DNA from: Acinetobacter chinensis
Lineage (GTDB): Bacteria > Pseudomonadota > Gammaproteobacteria > Pseudomonadales > Moraxellaceae
Reading direction: 5' to 3'
Assembly: GCF_002165375.2 (NCBI RefSeq)
Contig: NZ_CP032134.1
Location: forward strand, 558,001-622,000
DNA: 64,000 nt
This document shows, piece after piece, positions 54,021 through 62,822 of the stretch. The notes beneath the pieces were generated by a model. It was given only the letters and a program-made list of their open reading frames with translations, did not search any database and was not told where the DNA came from. A program made the position numbers and the translations under genes. The stretch's first letter is position 1. Each line of letters starts with the position of its first letter.

Positions 54021-54668
54021 ATGAGAACGATTCGGCTGGATGTATGTGAAACTGGATACATTGTGCATGCAGATAATCTGTCTGATGTGCCAAAACTCCG
54101 TATTCAGCAACAGAAACAGGCGATTCATGGCTTTCGTAACAGTCTGTTGAGTCAGTATTTAAGTCATACGCTTCAGCCAGAAGATATTGCTGTTACTGAG
54201 TTTGGAAAGCCTTATCTGAAAGATTTTCCTGATTTCAGTTTTAATCACAGTCACAGCCGACAGCATTATGCACTGGCCAGCAGTCATCAGGTACGCGATC
54301 TGGGCGTCGATATTGAAGATCTGAACCGTCAGGTACGTTTTGAGGCTTTGGCAGGACATGCTTTTCATACAGAAGAAATAAAGCTGTGGAAGGAATATGA
54401 CTGTGACTCAGAATACTGGTTCCGTATATGGACAGCCAAAGAAGCCATTTTAAAGGCAGCAGGGCTGGGCATACGGATGAATCTGAATGAGCTGAGTGTG
54501 GGGTTGACCAGTGGTATGAGCGGTGGAATCTGTAGCCATGATCGACTGGGTGTTTTTGCATTTCAGAGCTATGTTGTTATGGGCAGTATGCTGACTGTGG
54601 CGTGGCGCTCTGAATTGTCATGTAAAGGTTTTAATTTTCCGAAGATTGAGCTGATACGTCATTCCTGA
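54021..54668 (+). CDS. 4'-phosphopantetheinyl transferase (Sfp/AcpT type)
   Basis: 215 residues from ATG 54021. Motifs: GVDIEDLNRQVRF (Mg-binding D, E) and FRIWTAKEAILKAAGLGI (WxxKEA). Transfers phosphopantetheine from CoA to carrier proteins; Sfp-type length suggests secondary metabolism or fatty-acid partners, which cannot be told here. An ATG at 53958 would start inside the relA terminator and is rejected. Confidence 0.88.
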   Translation: MRTIRLDVCETGYIVHADNLSDVPKLRIQQQKQAIHGFRNSLLSQYLSHTLQPEDIAVTEFGKPYLKDFPDFSFNHSHSRQHYALASSHQVRDLGVDIEDLNRQVRFEALAGHAFHTEEIKLWKEYDCDSEYWFRIWTAKEAILKAAGLGIRMNLNELSVGLTSGMSGGICSHDRLGVFAFQSYVVMGSMLTVAWRSELSCKGFNFPKIELIRHS

Positions 54669-54707
54669 TACTGGGCAGATCATACAGTCTCAGAGTGATG
54701 GCAAAGA

Positions 54708-54739
54708 AAAACCCAGGAAACAGAAGCTGCCTGGGTTTT
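54708..54739. terminator. Terminator between convergent PPTase and secF
   Basis: AAAACCCAGG (54708-54717) and CCTGGGTTTT (54730-54739): 10-bp stem, 12-nt loop, A/T runs on both sides. Confidence 0.85.
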
Positions 54740-54766
54740 GTATTGAACAGGAACTGAAATTCAGTA

Positions 54767-55735
54767 TTAAGAAGGGATTTCCTCTTCTTCTTCAAATTCA
54801 GGTTTAACCTGAACAATGAAGTCCTGACGGTTCAGACCACGCCATAAGGCAAAGGCTGTACCAATATAAATAGAAGAATATGTACCGACAAATACACCAA
54901 TAAACATGGCGACGGAGAACCATTTCAGACCATCCCCACCTAGGATCATCATGGCAACCACAACGAGTAACAGGGTCATGGAGGTATGAATGGTACGTCT
55001 TAATGTTTCTGTCAGTGCAGAGTTCACAACTTCCAGCGGTGAAGCACCACGGATTTTTCGGAAGTTTTCCCGGATACGGTCAGATACAACAATGTTATCG
55101 TTCAGCGAGAAACCAATTAATGCCAGGATTGCAGCCAGTACCGTCAGGTCAAAAGGCCACTGCATCATGGCAAAAATACCAACCGTCACAATAACGTCGT
55201 GCAGCAGGGAAAGGACAGCACCCAGTGCGAGCTTAAATTCGAAACGGATGGTCACGTAAACAAGCATCAGCAGCATTGCAAGTGCAACAGCACCTGCAGA
55301 GCGGATATACAGTTCATTACCGACCTGTCCACCCACAACATCCACTTTATGGACTTCGGCAGTATTGCCAGGAAGCTGTACTGCTTTGGTGATGGTACGG
55401 GTCAGATCTTCAGCCTGTACATTGTCCTGAACAGGCATACGGACCAGCAGGTCTTTATTGGAACCCAGGGTCTGTACAACGGCATCTTCAAAGCCAGCGC
55501 CTTGCAGGGCATTGATGATGTCTTTCTGGTCAGCAGCCTGCTGATAGTTCAGCTCGGCAGAGATCCCGCCAGTAAAATCAAGCCCCAGGTTCAGACCTTT
55601 GGTGGAAATGAAAAAGATACTCGCAAGTGTCAGCAGGATGGAAATGATTGCCGCCGGTCTGGCAATCTTCATAAAGTTTATGATTTTTTCATCGTCTGGG
55701 CGACCATACTTTTTCGGTTGAGTCACATCAGTCAT
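54767..55735 (-). CDS. secF: Protein translocase subunit SecF
   Basis: 322 residues, six membrane helices with a periplasmic domain between the first two. GLDFTGGISAELNYQ and the later DNIVVSDRIRENFRKIRG box are typical of SecF. With SecD it uses the proton gradient to finish protein export. 10 nt after secD. Confidence 0.95.
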   Translation of the reverse strand: MTDVTQPKKYGRPDDEKIINFMKIARPAAIISILLTLASIFFISTKGLNLGLDFTGGISAELNYQQAADQKDIINALQGAGFEDAVVQTLGSNKDLLVRMPVQDNVQAEDLTRTITKAVQLPGNTAEVHKVDVVGGQVGNELYIRSAGAVALAMLLMLVYVTIRFEFKLALGAVLSLLHDVIVTVGIFAMMQWPFDLTVLAAILALIGFSLNDNIVVSDRIRENFRKIRGASPLEVVNSALTETLRRTIHTSMTLLLVVVAMMILGGDGLKWFSVAMFIGVFVGTYSSIYIGTAFALWRGLNRQDFIVQVKPEFEEEEEIPS

Positions 55736-55745
55736 CTTCGATCTC

Positions 55746-57647
55746 CTATATGCTCAACTTTTTCAGGTTACGCTTTTTACCGTAAATAATCTGTACGATT
55801 GCACGTGTTACTGTAATTGCAGTAAACATCGAGCAGACAATACCAATCATCAGGGTAACCGCGAAGCCTTTAATCGGACCTGTACCAATTGCGAACAAAA
55901 TGAACGCCACAAGGAATGTGGTTAAGTTCGAGTCGAAAATGGTGTTATAGGCACGATCATAACCCGCTACAATCGCCTGCTTAGGTGAGGCTCCCCATCG
56001 CAGTTCTTCCCGTATCCGTTCGCAGATCAGTACGTTGGCATCGACTGCCATACCAATGGTGATCACGATACCGGCAATACCGGGCAGGGTGAGTGAGGCA
56101 CCGATCCAGGACATGACTGTTAAAAGCATGGCAAGGTTGATGATCAGAGCAAAATCGGCAATCAGACCAAACAGACGGAAGAACACCACCATCCATAAAG
56201 CGACTAGGATAAATCCAACAATGGTGGATGTAACACCTTTATCAATATTTTCCTGTCCCAGGCTTGGACCAACAACACGTTCTTCCACAAAGTACATCGG
56301 CGCAGCAAGCGCACCTGCACGAAGCATCAATGCCAGTTCAGCAGCTTCCTGTGGCGAATCCAGTCCTGTGATACGGAACTGAGAACCCAGAACAGCCTGA
56401 ATGGTTGCCGCATTGATAATCACAGATTCAGTATAAGGTGTACGGACTTCAGTCTGTGTACCTGTTGCTGGGTCTGCAACATAGCTGATTTTCTGTTTGT
56501 TTTCGATGAACAGAACGGCCATGCGTTTGCCGACAGCATTGCGGGTTGCATCTGCCATCAGCTTACCGCCAGCCGCATCCAGGGTAATATTCACTTCAGC
56601 ACCACCCGTGTCCTGGCTGAAACCTGAAGTTGCATTCTGAACGCGTTCACCAGTCAGAATACGGTTACGGTTCAGCAGTAATTCACGACCGCTGTCCAGT
56701 GACTCGTATGCAAAGGCAGCTGTACCAGGAGGTAGAGGCTGACCGTTGGATTTACCTGTGTAGGAATCAATGTATTGATCATTCAGGTCTGAAACCAGAC
56801 GGAATTCAAGGTTCGCAGTACGACCCAGAACACGTTTTGCTTCAGCTGTATCCTGTACACCAGGCAATTCAACCACAATACGGTTACTGCCCTGAGTCTG
56901 TACCAGTGCTTCTGCTACACCCAGTTCATTAATACGGTTACGCAGTGTGGTTAAGTTCTGATTGACCGCATAGGACTGAATTTCCTGTTTGCGGACATCT
57001 GTATAGCTCAGACGCAGTGTAGAACCTGAATCAGTTGCTACAGCCTGCTGAGTGAATTCATTGCCATTGCTGCGCAGGAAGTCCATCGCTTTGGAACGGT
57101 CATCATTGCTGGCAAACTGTACCGTAATGACGTTGTTGTTCATGGACAGACTGTTGAACTTGATCTTGTTGTCACGGAACTGACGACGGATATCTGTTTC
57201 TGATGTTTCCATCCGCTGTGAAATGGCTTTGTCCATATCCACTTCCAGCAGGAAGTGAACACCACCCCGTAAGTCCAGGCCAAGCTTCATTGGTTTTGCA
57301 CCAATTTTCTGCAGCCATTCAGGTGTTGTTGGAGCCAGGTTCAGTGCAACAACATAGTCATCACCAAGGCTGCGACGTAATGCTTCCTTGGCTTTCAGCT
57401 GAGCTTCAGATGAATCAAGGCGTAACAGTGCCGCATTGTTGGTAAAGCTGTTGTCATGGCTTTTAATATTTTCGCTTTTCAGTATCTGCTCTGCTTTTTG
57501 TATGATGCTGCTGTCAATCTGAGTTCCGGCTTTGGCGCCTGAAATCTGAACGGCAGGTTCATCAGGATACAAACTTGGCAGGGCATATAACGTGCTGATA
57601 ACCAGGACAACCAGGATCAGCAGATATTTCCATGCTGGGTAACGCAT
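55746..57647 (-). CDS. secD: Protein translocase subunit SecD
   Basis: 633 residues. One N-terminal helix, large periplasmic P1 region, and five C-terminal helices. GLDLRGGVHFLLEVDMDKAI and the helix-4 VDANVLICERIREELRWG box are the family marks. It is followed by secF and preceded by yajC with a hairpin between them. Confidence 0.96.
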   Translation of the reverse strand: MRYPAWKYLLILVVLVISTLYALPSLYPDEPAVQISGAKAGTQIDSSIIQKAEQILKSENIKSHDNSFTNNAALLRLDSSEAQLKAKEALRRSLGDDYVVALNLAPTTPEWLQKIGAKPMKLGLDLRGGVHFLLEVDMDKAISQRMETSETDIRRQFRDNKIKFNSLSMNNNVITVQFASNDDRSKAMDFLRSNGNEFTQQAVATDSGSTLRLSYTDVRKQEIQSYAVNQNLTTLRNRINELGVAEALVQTQGSNRIVVELPGVQDTAEAKRVLGRTANLEFRLVSDLNDQYIDSYTGKSNGQPLPPGTAAFAYESLDSGRELLLNRNRILTGERVQNATSGFSQDTGGAEVNITLDAAGGKLMADATRNAVGKRMAVLFIENKQKISYVADPATGTQTEVRTPYTESVIINAATIQAVLGSQFRITGLDSPQEAAELALMLRAGALAAPMYFVEERVVGPSLGQENIDKGVTSTIVGFILVALWMVVFFRLFGLIADFALIINLAMLLTVMSWIGASLTLPGIAGIVITIGMAVDANVLICERIREELRWGASPKQAIVAGYDRAYNTIFDSNLTTFLVAFILFAIGTGPIKGFAVTLMIGIVCSMFTAITVTRAIVQIIYGKKRNLKKLSI

Positions 57648-57671
57648 TTAATTTTCTTCTTAAAATGAAAA

Positions 57672-57691
57672 AGTCGTGCTCGCGCACGACT
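57672..57691 (-). terminator. Hairpin/terminator between yajC and secD
   Basis: AGTCGTGC and GCACGACT pair around a 4-nt loop; on the minus strand TTTTT follows directly, so it can stop part of the yajC transcript before secD. This may set a lower SecDF level or leave secDF on its own promoter. Confidence 0.7.
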
Positions 57692-57700
57692 GTTTTTTAA

Positions 57701-58030
57701 TTACAGGTTGTTTAATGTGCCTTCAGGAAGTACTGAAATGACACTTGCACGCTGGATTTTTACTTCATTACCGCGGTTCAGTTCAACCACAGCAAAATCA
57801 CCTTCAATTTTTAAAATTTTGCCCATCAGGCCACCGGCAAAAACAACTTCACTGCCTACACCCAGGCTTTCAACCAGGGTGCGGTGCTCTTTGGCACGTT
57901 TTGCCTGAGGGCGCCAGATCAGAAAGTAGAAAATTGCAACAAAAACAGCAATCATTAATAGGTTAGCGACCATACTTGGCTGCTGTGCGGCTTCACCTGC
58001 TGCGTGAGCAGTAGAAATAAAAAGGCTCAT
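57701..58030 (-). CDS. yajC: Preprotein translocase accessory subunit YajC
   Basis: 109 residues: short N-terminus, one membrane helix (NLLMIAVFVAIFYFLIWRPQ), then the basic loop RPQAKRAKEHRTLVESLGVG and conserved VVFAGGLMGKI. Associates with SecDF. Placed after tgt as in most gammaproteobacteria. Confidence 0.94.
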   Translation of the reverse strand: MSLFISTAHAAGEAAQQPSMVANLLMIAVFVAIFYFLIWRPQAKRAKEHRTLVESLGVGSEVVFAGGLMGKILKIEGDFAVVELNRGNEVKIQRASVISVLPEGTLNNL

Positions 58031-58134
58031 TTCAATTTCCTAAACTAATAAAACTGTATATCAATACAATGATAATAAACTGGTTTGTTCAGCAATTTAC
58101 CCTGTCTTTTTCTTCAGCGCAAATGCTGAAAGAA

Positions 58135-59265
58135 TTAATCTTGTGGACAGGGCGGTACTTCAAGTCCGCGACGTGTATAAAAGTCTTCAACAAATGCATC
58201 GAAGCTGCCATTATCCAATGCATCACGGATGTCCTGTGTAAATCTTTGGTAATAACGCAGGTTATGAATGGTACCGAGCATGGAACCCAGCATCTCGCCA
58301 CATTTTTCCAGGTGGAACAGATAAGCACGGGTAAAATTGGTACAGGTATAACAGTCACAGTGCGGGTCGAGTGGACTCTGATCATGACGGTATTTACTGT
58401 TACGGATACGCACCAGACCATCAGTCACAAAATAATGTCCGTTACGGGCATTACGTGTCGGCATCACACAGTCAAACATATCAACACCGCGGCGGATACC
58501 TTCAACGATATCTTCAGGCTTACCTACACCCATCAGATAACGTGGTTTATCTTCAGGCATTTTTGCAGGAAGATAATCCAGTACCTTGATCATTTCTTCT
58601 TTCGGTTCACCGACAGAAAGCCCACCAATGGCAAAACCGTCAAAGTCAATTTCTTTGAGTCCATTGAGTGATTCATCACGAAGATCTTCATACATACCAC
58701 CCTGAATAATACCGAATAAGGCATTTTTATTTTTCAGGACATCATGATGATGAGTTTTACAGCGTTTTGCCCAGCGAAGGGAAAGCTGCAAAGATTTCTG
58801 TGCTTCTTCGTGAGTGGCAGGATAAGGTGTACATTCATCAAAAATCATGACGATATCTGAGTTTAATGTCTGCTGAATTTCCATGGAAATTTCAGGGGAC
58901 AGAAATACTTTAGAACCATCAATAGGCGAACGGAAAGTTACCCCTTCTTCCTTGATCTTACGCATGGCACCCAGGCTGAACACCTGAAAGCCGCCTGAAT
59001 CTGTCAGAATGGGTTTATTCCATTTCATAAATTCATGCAGACCGCCATGTTCTCTGATCACATCCAGTCCTGGACGTAAATAAAGATGGAAAGTGTTGCC
59101 CAGAATGATCTGTGCCTGAATGTCTTCAATGTCACGAGGAAGCATGCCTTTGACAGTTCCATAAGTGCCAACAGGCATAAACACAGGGGTTTCGACCACA
59201 CCGTGTTCGAGGGTCAGACGGCCACGACGGGCGCGACCCGACTGACCAAGTTTTTCAAACTTCAT
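58135..59265 (-). CDS. tgt: tRNA-guanine transglycosylase
   Basis: 376 residues. DSGGFQVFSLGAMRKI supplies the general base Asp, MFDCVMPTRNARNG the nucleophile Asp, and CDCYTCTNFTRAYLFHLEKC the zinc ligands. Exchanges guanine 34 for preQ1 in queuosine tRNAs; QueA, encoded 1.9 kb upstream, performs the next step. Confidence 0.96.
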   Translation of the reverse strand: MKFEKLGQSGRARRGRLTLEHGVVETPVFMPVGTYGTVKGMLPRDIEDIQAQIILGNTFHLYLRPGLDVIREHGGLHEFMKWNKPILTDSGGFQVFSLGAMRKIKEEGVTFRSPIDGSKVFLSPEISMEIQQTLNSDIVMIFDECTPYPATHEEAQKSLQLSLRWAKRCKTHHHDVLKNKNALFGIIQGGMYEDLRDESLNGLKEIDFDGFAIGGLSVGEPKEEMIKVLDYLPAKMPEDKPRYLMGVGKPEDIVEGIRRGVDMFDCVMPTRNARNGHYFVTDGLVRIRNSKYRHDQSPLDPHCDCYTCTNFTRAYLFHLEKCGEMLGSMLGTIHNLRYYQRFTQDIRDALDNGSFDAFVEDFYTRRGLEVPPCPQD

Positions 59266-59529
59266 ACAGGTTCCAAAATCATGGCGAAAAAACAGTTCGC
59301 TGATTGTCAGGGCTAAAAGTCCACCATTTTCCTGGATTCTGCATCCAATTACCAGTGTTACTGCACAGAAACATCAATTCGTTACCGACTGAACACTGAC
59401 ACTGCTGAAGCTGCATGAACACATCAGAAAAAAGGGACTTTATATAAATGGTGACACTTGCTGAAAAAACAAATCCAGCCGACTTTAAAAGTGACTGGAT
59501 TTTTGCGGGGCTTCAACTGTGGGTTCAGA

Positions 59530-60096
59530 TCAGAAATTTGGACGATAATCAAAATTCTGTAGAGTTGTACTGTCTCTGAAAGGACGGATGGCTTTTTTGC
59601 CCAGTGTCATGGTGTTGATGATATTGTTCGGAAAAATCTGAATATGGTTGTTGAACAGCTCTACATTGCGGTTAAAAATCGTAATGGCAGCACCGACATT
59701 TTCATTCTGCTCATCGATTTCATTCATCATTCTCAGGTAAATTTCGTTGGCTTTCAGTTCAGGATAATTTTCCACCACAATATTTAAGTTCTGAATCAGC
59801 TCACGGTTCAGTGCTTCAATACGCTGTAACTGAGAGACATCGGCAGTTTTCATGTTCAGACTCATGATATTCTGACGCAGTTCAGTGACTTTTTCCAGTG
59901 TGCCTTTTTCAAATGCAGAATACTGTTCGACCAACGGCTGCAGTGCATCGAGTATTTTTACTTTCTGACGTTCATAGCTGGCAACATCTGACCAGGCACG
60001 AACGGTGGCATTATGATGTCGGACTATATTGTTGCGGACCAGCACACATCCGACCACGATGGCGATGATGACCAGTAAAAAAATCAGTAAGCCCAT
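59530..60096 (-). CDS. LemA family protein
   Basis: 188 residues: one N-terminal membrane helix (GLLIFLLVIIAIVVGCVLVR) and then a long helical region with the LemA pattern NIVRHHNATVRAWSDVASYE. Its biochemical role is not firmly known; paired with DUF3137 proteins in many bacteria. 17 nt after the DUF3137 gene. The 264-bp gap to tgt (59266-59529) shows nothing obvious. Confidence 0.88.
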   Translation of the reverse strand: MGLLIFLLVIIAIVVGCVLVRNNIVRHHNATVRAWSDVASYERQKVKILDALQPLVEQYSAFEKGTLEKVTELRQNIMSLNMKTADVSQLQRIEALNRELIQNLNIVVENYPELKANEIYLRMMNEIDEQNENVGAAITIFNRNVELFNNHIQIFPNNIINTMTLGKKAIRPFRDSTTLQNFDYRPNF

Positions 60097-60113
60097 GTTC
60101 TTCCCCAGGATTG

Positions 60114-61145
60114 TTATTTTAAAAACTGTGTTAAATCGTGTTGCAGTTTTTCAAGATAAGGTAAATTAAATGTGCGGAGGTGTCCACGTAAAGCCGAGAT
60201 ATCTTCTATTTTTTTTGTGTTACGGCTGTTCATATGAAACAGATTAGAGGGACCTAAAAAGCACAGCATGTTTTTGTCCGGGTGAAACATCAGATCACCA
60301 TGATGTTGTGCAAAGAAGTCCGAAAGTTTCAGTACCATGGCAGGGGTCAGCAGTTTCACCACTTCAAGGCGGTCACTGCCAAAGAACCGCAGTTTTTCAT
60401 TGCTTTGAATATCACTGGTCTGCCAGGGGAAACTGTAGGGATAATAAAAAGATTTATTGGCAGTAGTGACAGCTAGTCCCCGCGTTTCTATATCAAAAAC
60501 AAACACGCCCCATAGGTCACGCTGTACTTCTTTAATCTTAATGTCATTGCCATCTTTATCTTTGGCGCGGATTTCATTGATATAGCGGTACTGAAACAGC
60601 ATCACCTGATGATCTTTGCCCTGATCATCCTGCCAGACAGTGCTGGCATACCAGGGAAAATCATTGGAAATATTGCCCTGGCTGAATACGGGAAACATCT
60701 GTTTTAACTGGGAAATAAACAGTACAGGGTTCAGTGGTACAGAAAGATGTTGAGGCTGTCTCTGAAAGTTCAGCTGATACTTTTTCGCAATCGCTTCTTT
60801 TTCAAGGTGAGCAATGACTTCCTCGACAGGGTCATCATTTTCATAGCTGATGAATGCCCAGAAAATCATCAGCAGTCCTGCCAGCAGACAGAGCTGAGCC
60901 CAGAAAGCCTCAGGCTGAATAAACAGTATCAGGCTGATAAAGATGCCGCATATTCCCAGTAAAATGGGCTGAATATTCTCAAATTTCAGCGTGATAGGAG
61001 CATTCCAGGGATGCAGACCATCCAGCAGATCCTGATGGGAATGGCTGTTACGTGCCAGATCCCATAACCGGGCAATGTTATGAAAAACCACCCGATTTTT
61101 CTTTCGACGGATATGTATGGTCTGTCTGACACTGTCCAGTGGCAT
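60114..61145 (-). CDS. DUF3137 domain membrane protein
   Basis: 343 residues from the ATG at 61145, which has GGAG 7 nt upstream; a longer reading from a TTG at 61181 would overlap queA and lacks such a site. Two adjacent membrane helices at about 55-95 (ILLGICGIFISLILFIQPEA), then a soluble domain ending HGDLMFHPDKNMLCFLGP. Companion of the LemA protein, probably a two-gene unit inserted into the queA-tgt region. Confidence 0.8.
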   Translation of the reverse strand: MPLDSVRQTIHIRRKKNRVVFHNIARLWDLARNSHSHQDLLDGLHPWNAPITLKFENIQPILLGICGIFISLILFIQPEAFWAQLCLLAGLLMIFWAFISYENDDPVEEVIAHLEKEAIAKKYQLNFQRQPQHLSVPLNPVLFISQLKQMFPVFSQGNISNDFPWYASTVWQDDQGKDHQVMLFQYRYINEIRAKDKDGNDIKIKEVQRDLWGVFVFDIETRGLAVTTANKSFYYPYSFPWQTSDIQSNEKLRFFGSDRLEVVKLLTPAMVLKLSDFFAQHHGDLMFHPDKNMLCFLGPSNLFHMNSRNTKKIEDISALRGHLRTFNLPYLEKLQHDLTQFLK

Positions 61146-61161
61146 GGATAACTCCGTGAAA

Positions 61162-62199
61162 TCAGGACGTTGCCTGGTCAATCAGCATGGCATCACCGTA
61201 ACTGAAAAAACGGTACTGACATTCAACAGCATGTCGGTAGGCATTCAGAATGTTTTCACGGTTGGACAGTGCAGAAACCAGCATGAGCAGGGTGGATTCA
61301 GGCAGGTGGAAGTTGGTGATCAGACGATCCACCACTTTAAACTCATAGCCTGGGTAAATAAAAATCTGTGTGTCACCTGTCCATGCTGCAAGCTCACCAT
61401 CATGCGCCTGTGCAGCACTTTCCACCGCTCGGGTTGCGGTTGTGCCGACAGCAATGACTTTGTTGCCACGGGCTTTGGTCTGACGGATCAGTTCCACGGT
61501 ATGTTCAGGCACATCACACCATTCACTGTGCATGATATGATTTTCAATATCAGTGGTTCTGACGGGCAGGAAAGTCCCCGCGCCCACATGAAGGGTCACA
61601 AAAGTCTTCTGGACACCTTTAGTTTCAAGTTTTTCCAGTAAGTTCTGATCAAAGTGCAGGCTGGCTGTTGGAGCGGCGACACTGGCAAGTTTGGTCGGGT
61701 CATTGAACACGGTTTGGTAGCGTTCAGTATCAATCGCTTCTGCTTCACGGTTGAAATAAGGCGGGATAGGTAACTGTCCATACTGATCCAGTACATTCAG
61801 AATGGGCTGTGAAAACTCAACAATAAACAGGTTTTCATGGCGACCCTGAACCGTGACTTTCACTTCATCCGGGCCAATAAACAACTCAGCACCTGCTTTA
61901 GGTGAATTGCTGGCTTTAATATGACAATGTGCAATAAATCTGTCCTGCATACGCTCGACCAGAACTTCGACAGCACCCCCTGAAGCACGTTTACCTTTTA
62001 AGCGGGCTTTCATGACTTTTGTATCATTCAGAATAAGCAGATCGCCTGGTGCAAGCAGTTCGAGAATATCGGTGAAATGACAGTCGTGATACTGTCCTTG
62101 TGCATCCAGATGCAGCAGTCGGGATGCACTGCGGCTTTCCAGCGGATAGCGGGCAATCAGTTCGTCAGGGAGATCAAAATTAAAATCTGAAAGTTGCAT
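61162..62199 (-). CDS. queA: S-adenosylmethionine:tRNA ribosyltransferase-isomerase QueA
   Basis: 345 residues from the ATG at 62199 (MQLSDFNFDLPDELIARYPL); the frame extends to 62316 but QueA families start here. NDTKVMKARLKGKR, TLHVGAGTFLPVRTTDIENH and TNFHLPESTLLMLVSA are conserved. It adds the cyclopentenediol ring precursor from AdoMet to preQ1-tRNA in queuosine synthesis. Confidence 0.95.
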   Translation of the reverse strand: MQLSDFNFDLPDELIARYPLESRSASRLLHLDAQGQYHDCHFTDILELLAPGDLLILNDTKVMKARLKGKRASGGAVEVLVERMQDRFIAHCHIKASNSPKAGAELFIGPDEVKVTVQGRHENLFIVEFSQPILNVLDQYGQLPIPPYFNREAEAIDTERYQTVFNDPTKLASVAAPTASLHFDQNLLEKLETKGVQKTFVTLHVGAGTFLPVRTTDIENHIMHSEWCDVPEHTVELIRQTKARGNKVIAVGTTATRAVESAAQAHDGELAAWTGDTQIFIYPGYEFKVVDRLITNFHLPESTLLMLVSALSNRENILNAYRHAVECQYRFFSYGDAMLIDQATS

Positions 62200-62331
62200 G
62201 ATGATAAATAAAAACAGAAATAAAGAGCTGTGCTTAGTATATGCTTTTTTTGGTTTTATGAACGGTATTGAGGGGTGTTGGCTCAAAAAAAACCATGATG
62301 ATTCAAAAATAGACAAATGAAGAATCTTGCG

Positions 62332-62359
62332 TTGACAACTTTTTGAAACAGTTTATTAT
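62332..62359 (+). promoter_or_regulatory. Promoter of tRNA-Leu
   Basis: Consensus -35 TTGACA (62332-62337), 16-bp spacer, -10 TATTAT (62354-62359), ending 16 nt before the tRNA. A strong sigma-70-type promoter by sequence. Confidence 0.85.
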
Positions 62360-62375
62360 ACGCAACACAACCTTT

Positions 62376-62462
62376 CCCGAGGTGGTGAAATTGGTAGACG
62401 CGGCGGATTCAAAATCCGCTGTCAGAGATGACGTGTCGGTTCGAGTCCGACCCTCGGGACCA
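62376..62462 (+). tRNA. tRNA-Leu(CAA)
   Basis: 87 nt including encoded CCA. Acceptor CCCGAGG (62376-62382) pairs with CCTCGGG before discriminator A and CCA. D-loop AAATTGGTAGACGC, anticodon stem-loop GCGGATTCAAAATCCGC with anticodon CAA (reads UUG), a long variable arm typical of class II tRNA-Leu, and T-loop GGTTCGAGTCC. Confidence 0.96.
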
Positions 62463-62470
62463 AGAATTCC

Positions 62471-62508
62471 AAAACCCCTGATCTGCACAAATGATCAGGG
62501 GTTTTTTT
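62471..62508 (+). terminator. Intrinsic terminator of tRNA-Leu
   Basis: AAAACCCCTGATC (62471-62483) and GATCAGGGGTTTT (62493-62505), 13-bp stem plus T-run. The rest of the gap to 62822 is AT-rich and shows nothing further. Confidence 0.92.
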
Positions 62509-62822
62509 ATGGCTATATATTCAGTTCTACTCAAAAGATGTATTCATGTTTTTAATCCTGAGTATCCAGGAAAATCAAAAAATGACTATTTATGTCTGGA
62601 TCCGGACAGGATGTAGTTTAATAAATCATCAATGATGTATAGTGGAATAACGATAAAGCCGGGTTGGTTGTATACAGATACTGTTTTATAGGCAGATTAA
62701 ATCAAAGCTCAGCAAAATATATTATTTTTATCAGAAGGTTATTGAGTTTACTCCGTAAGTTTGATAATTAAGTTAACTGATTCAGTTGGTTTTAATTGAA
62801 TACAACACTGTAAGAGGCGATG

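Noticed and set aside
55199..55789. 196-codon plus-strand frame opposite secF
   Set aside because: Shadow of secF and the secD end; no independent support.
58069..58671. 200-codon plus-strand frame opposite tgt
   Set aside because: Entirely antisense to the end of tgt, whose protein is unmistakable; His/Thr-rich shadow.
62343..62555. 70-codon plus-strand frame over the tRNA
   Set aside because: It spans tRNA-Leu and its terminator, so it is not a protein gene.
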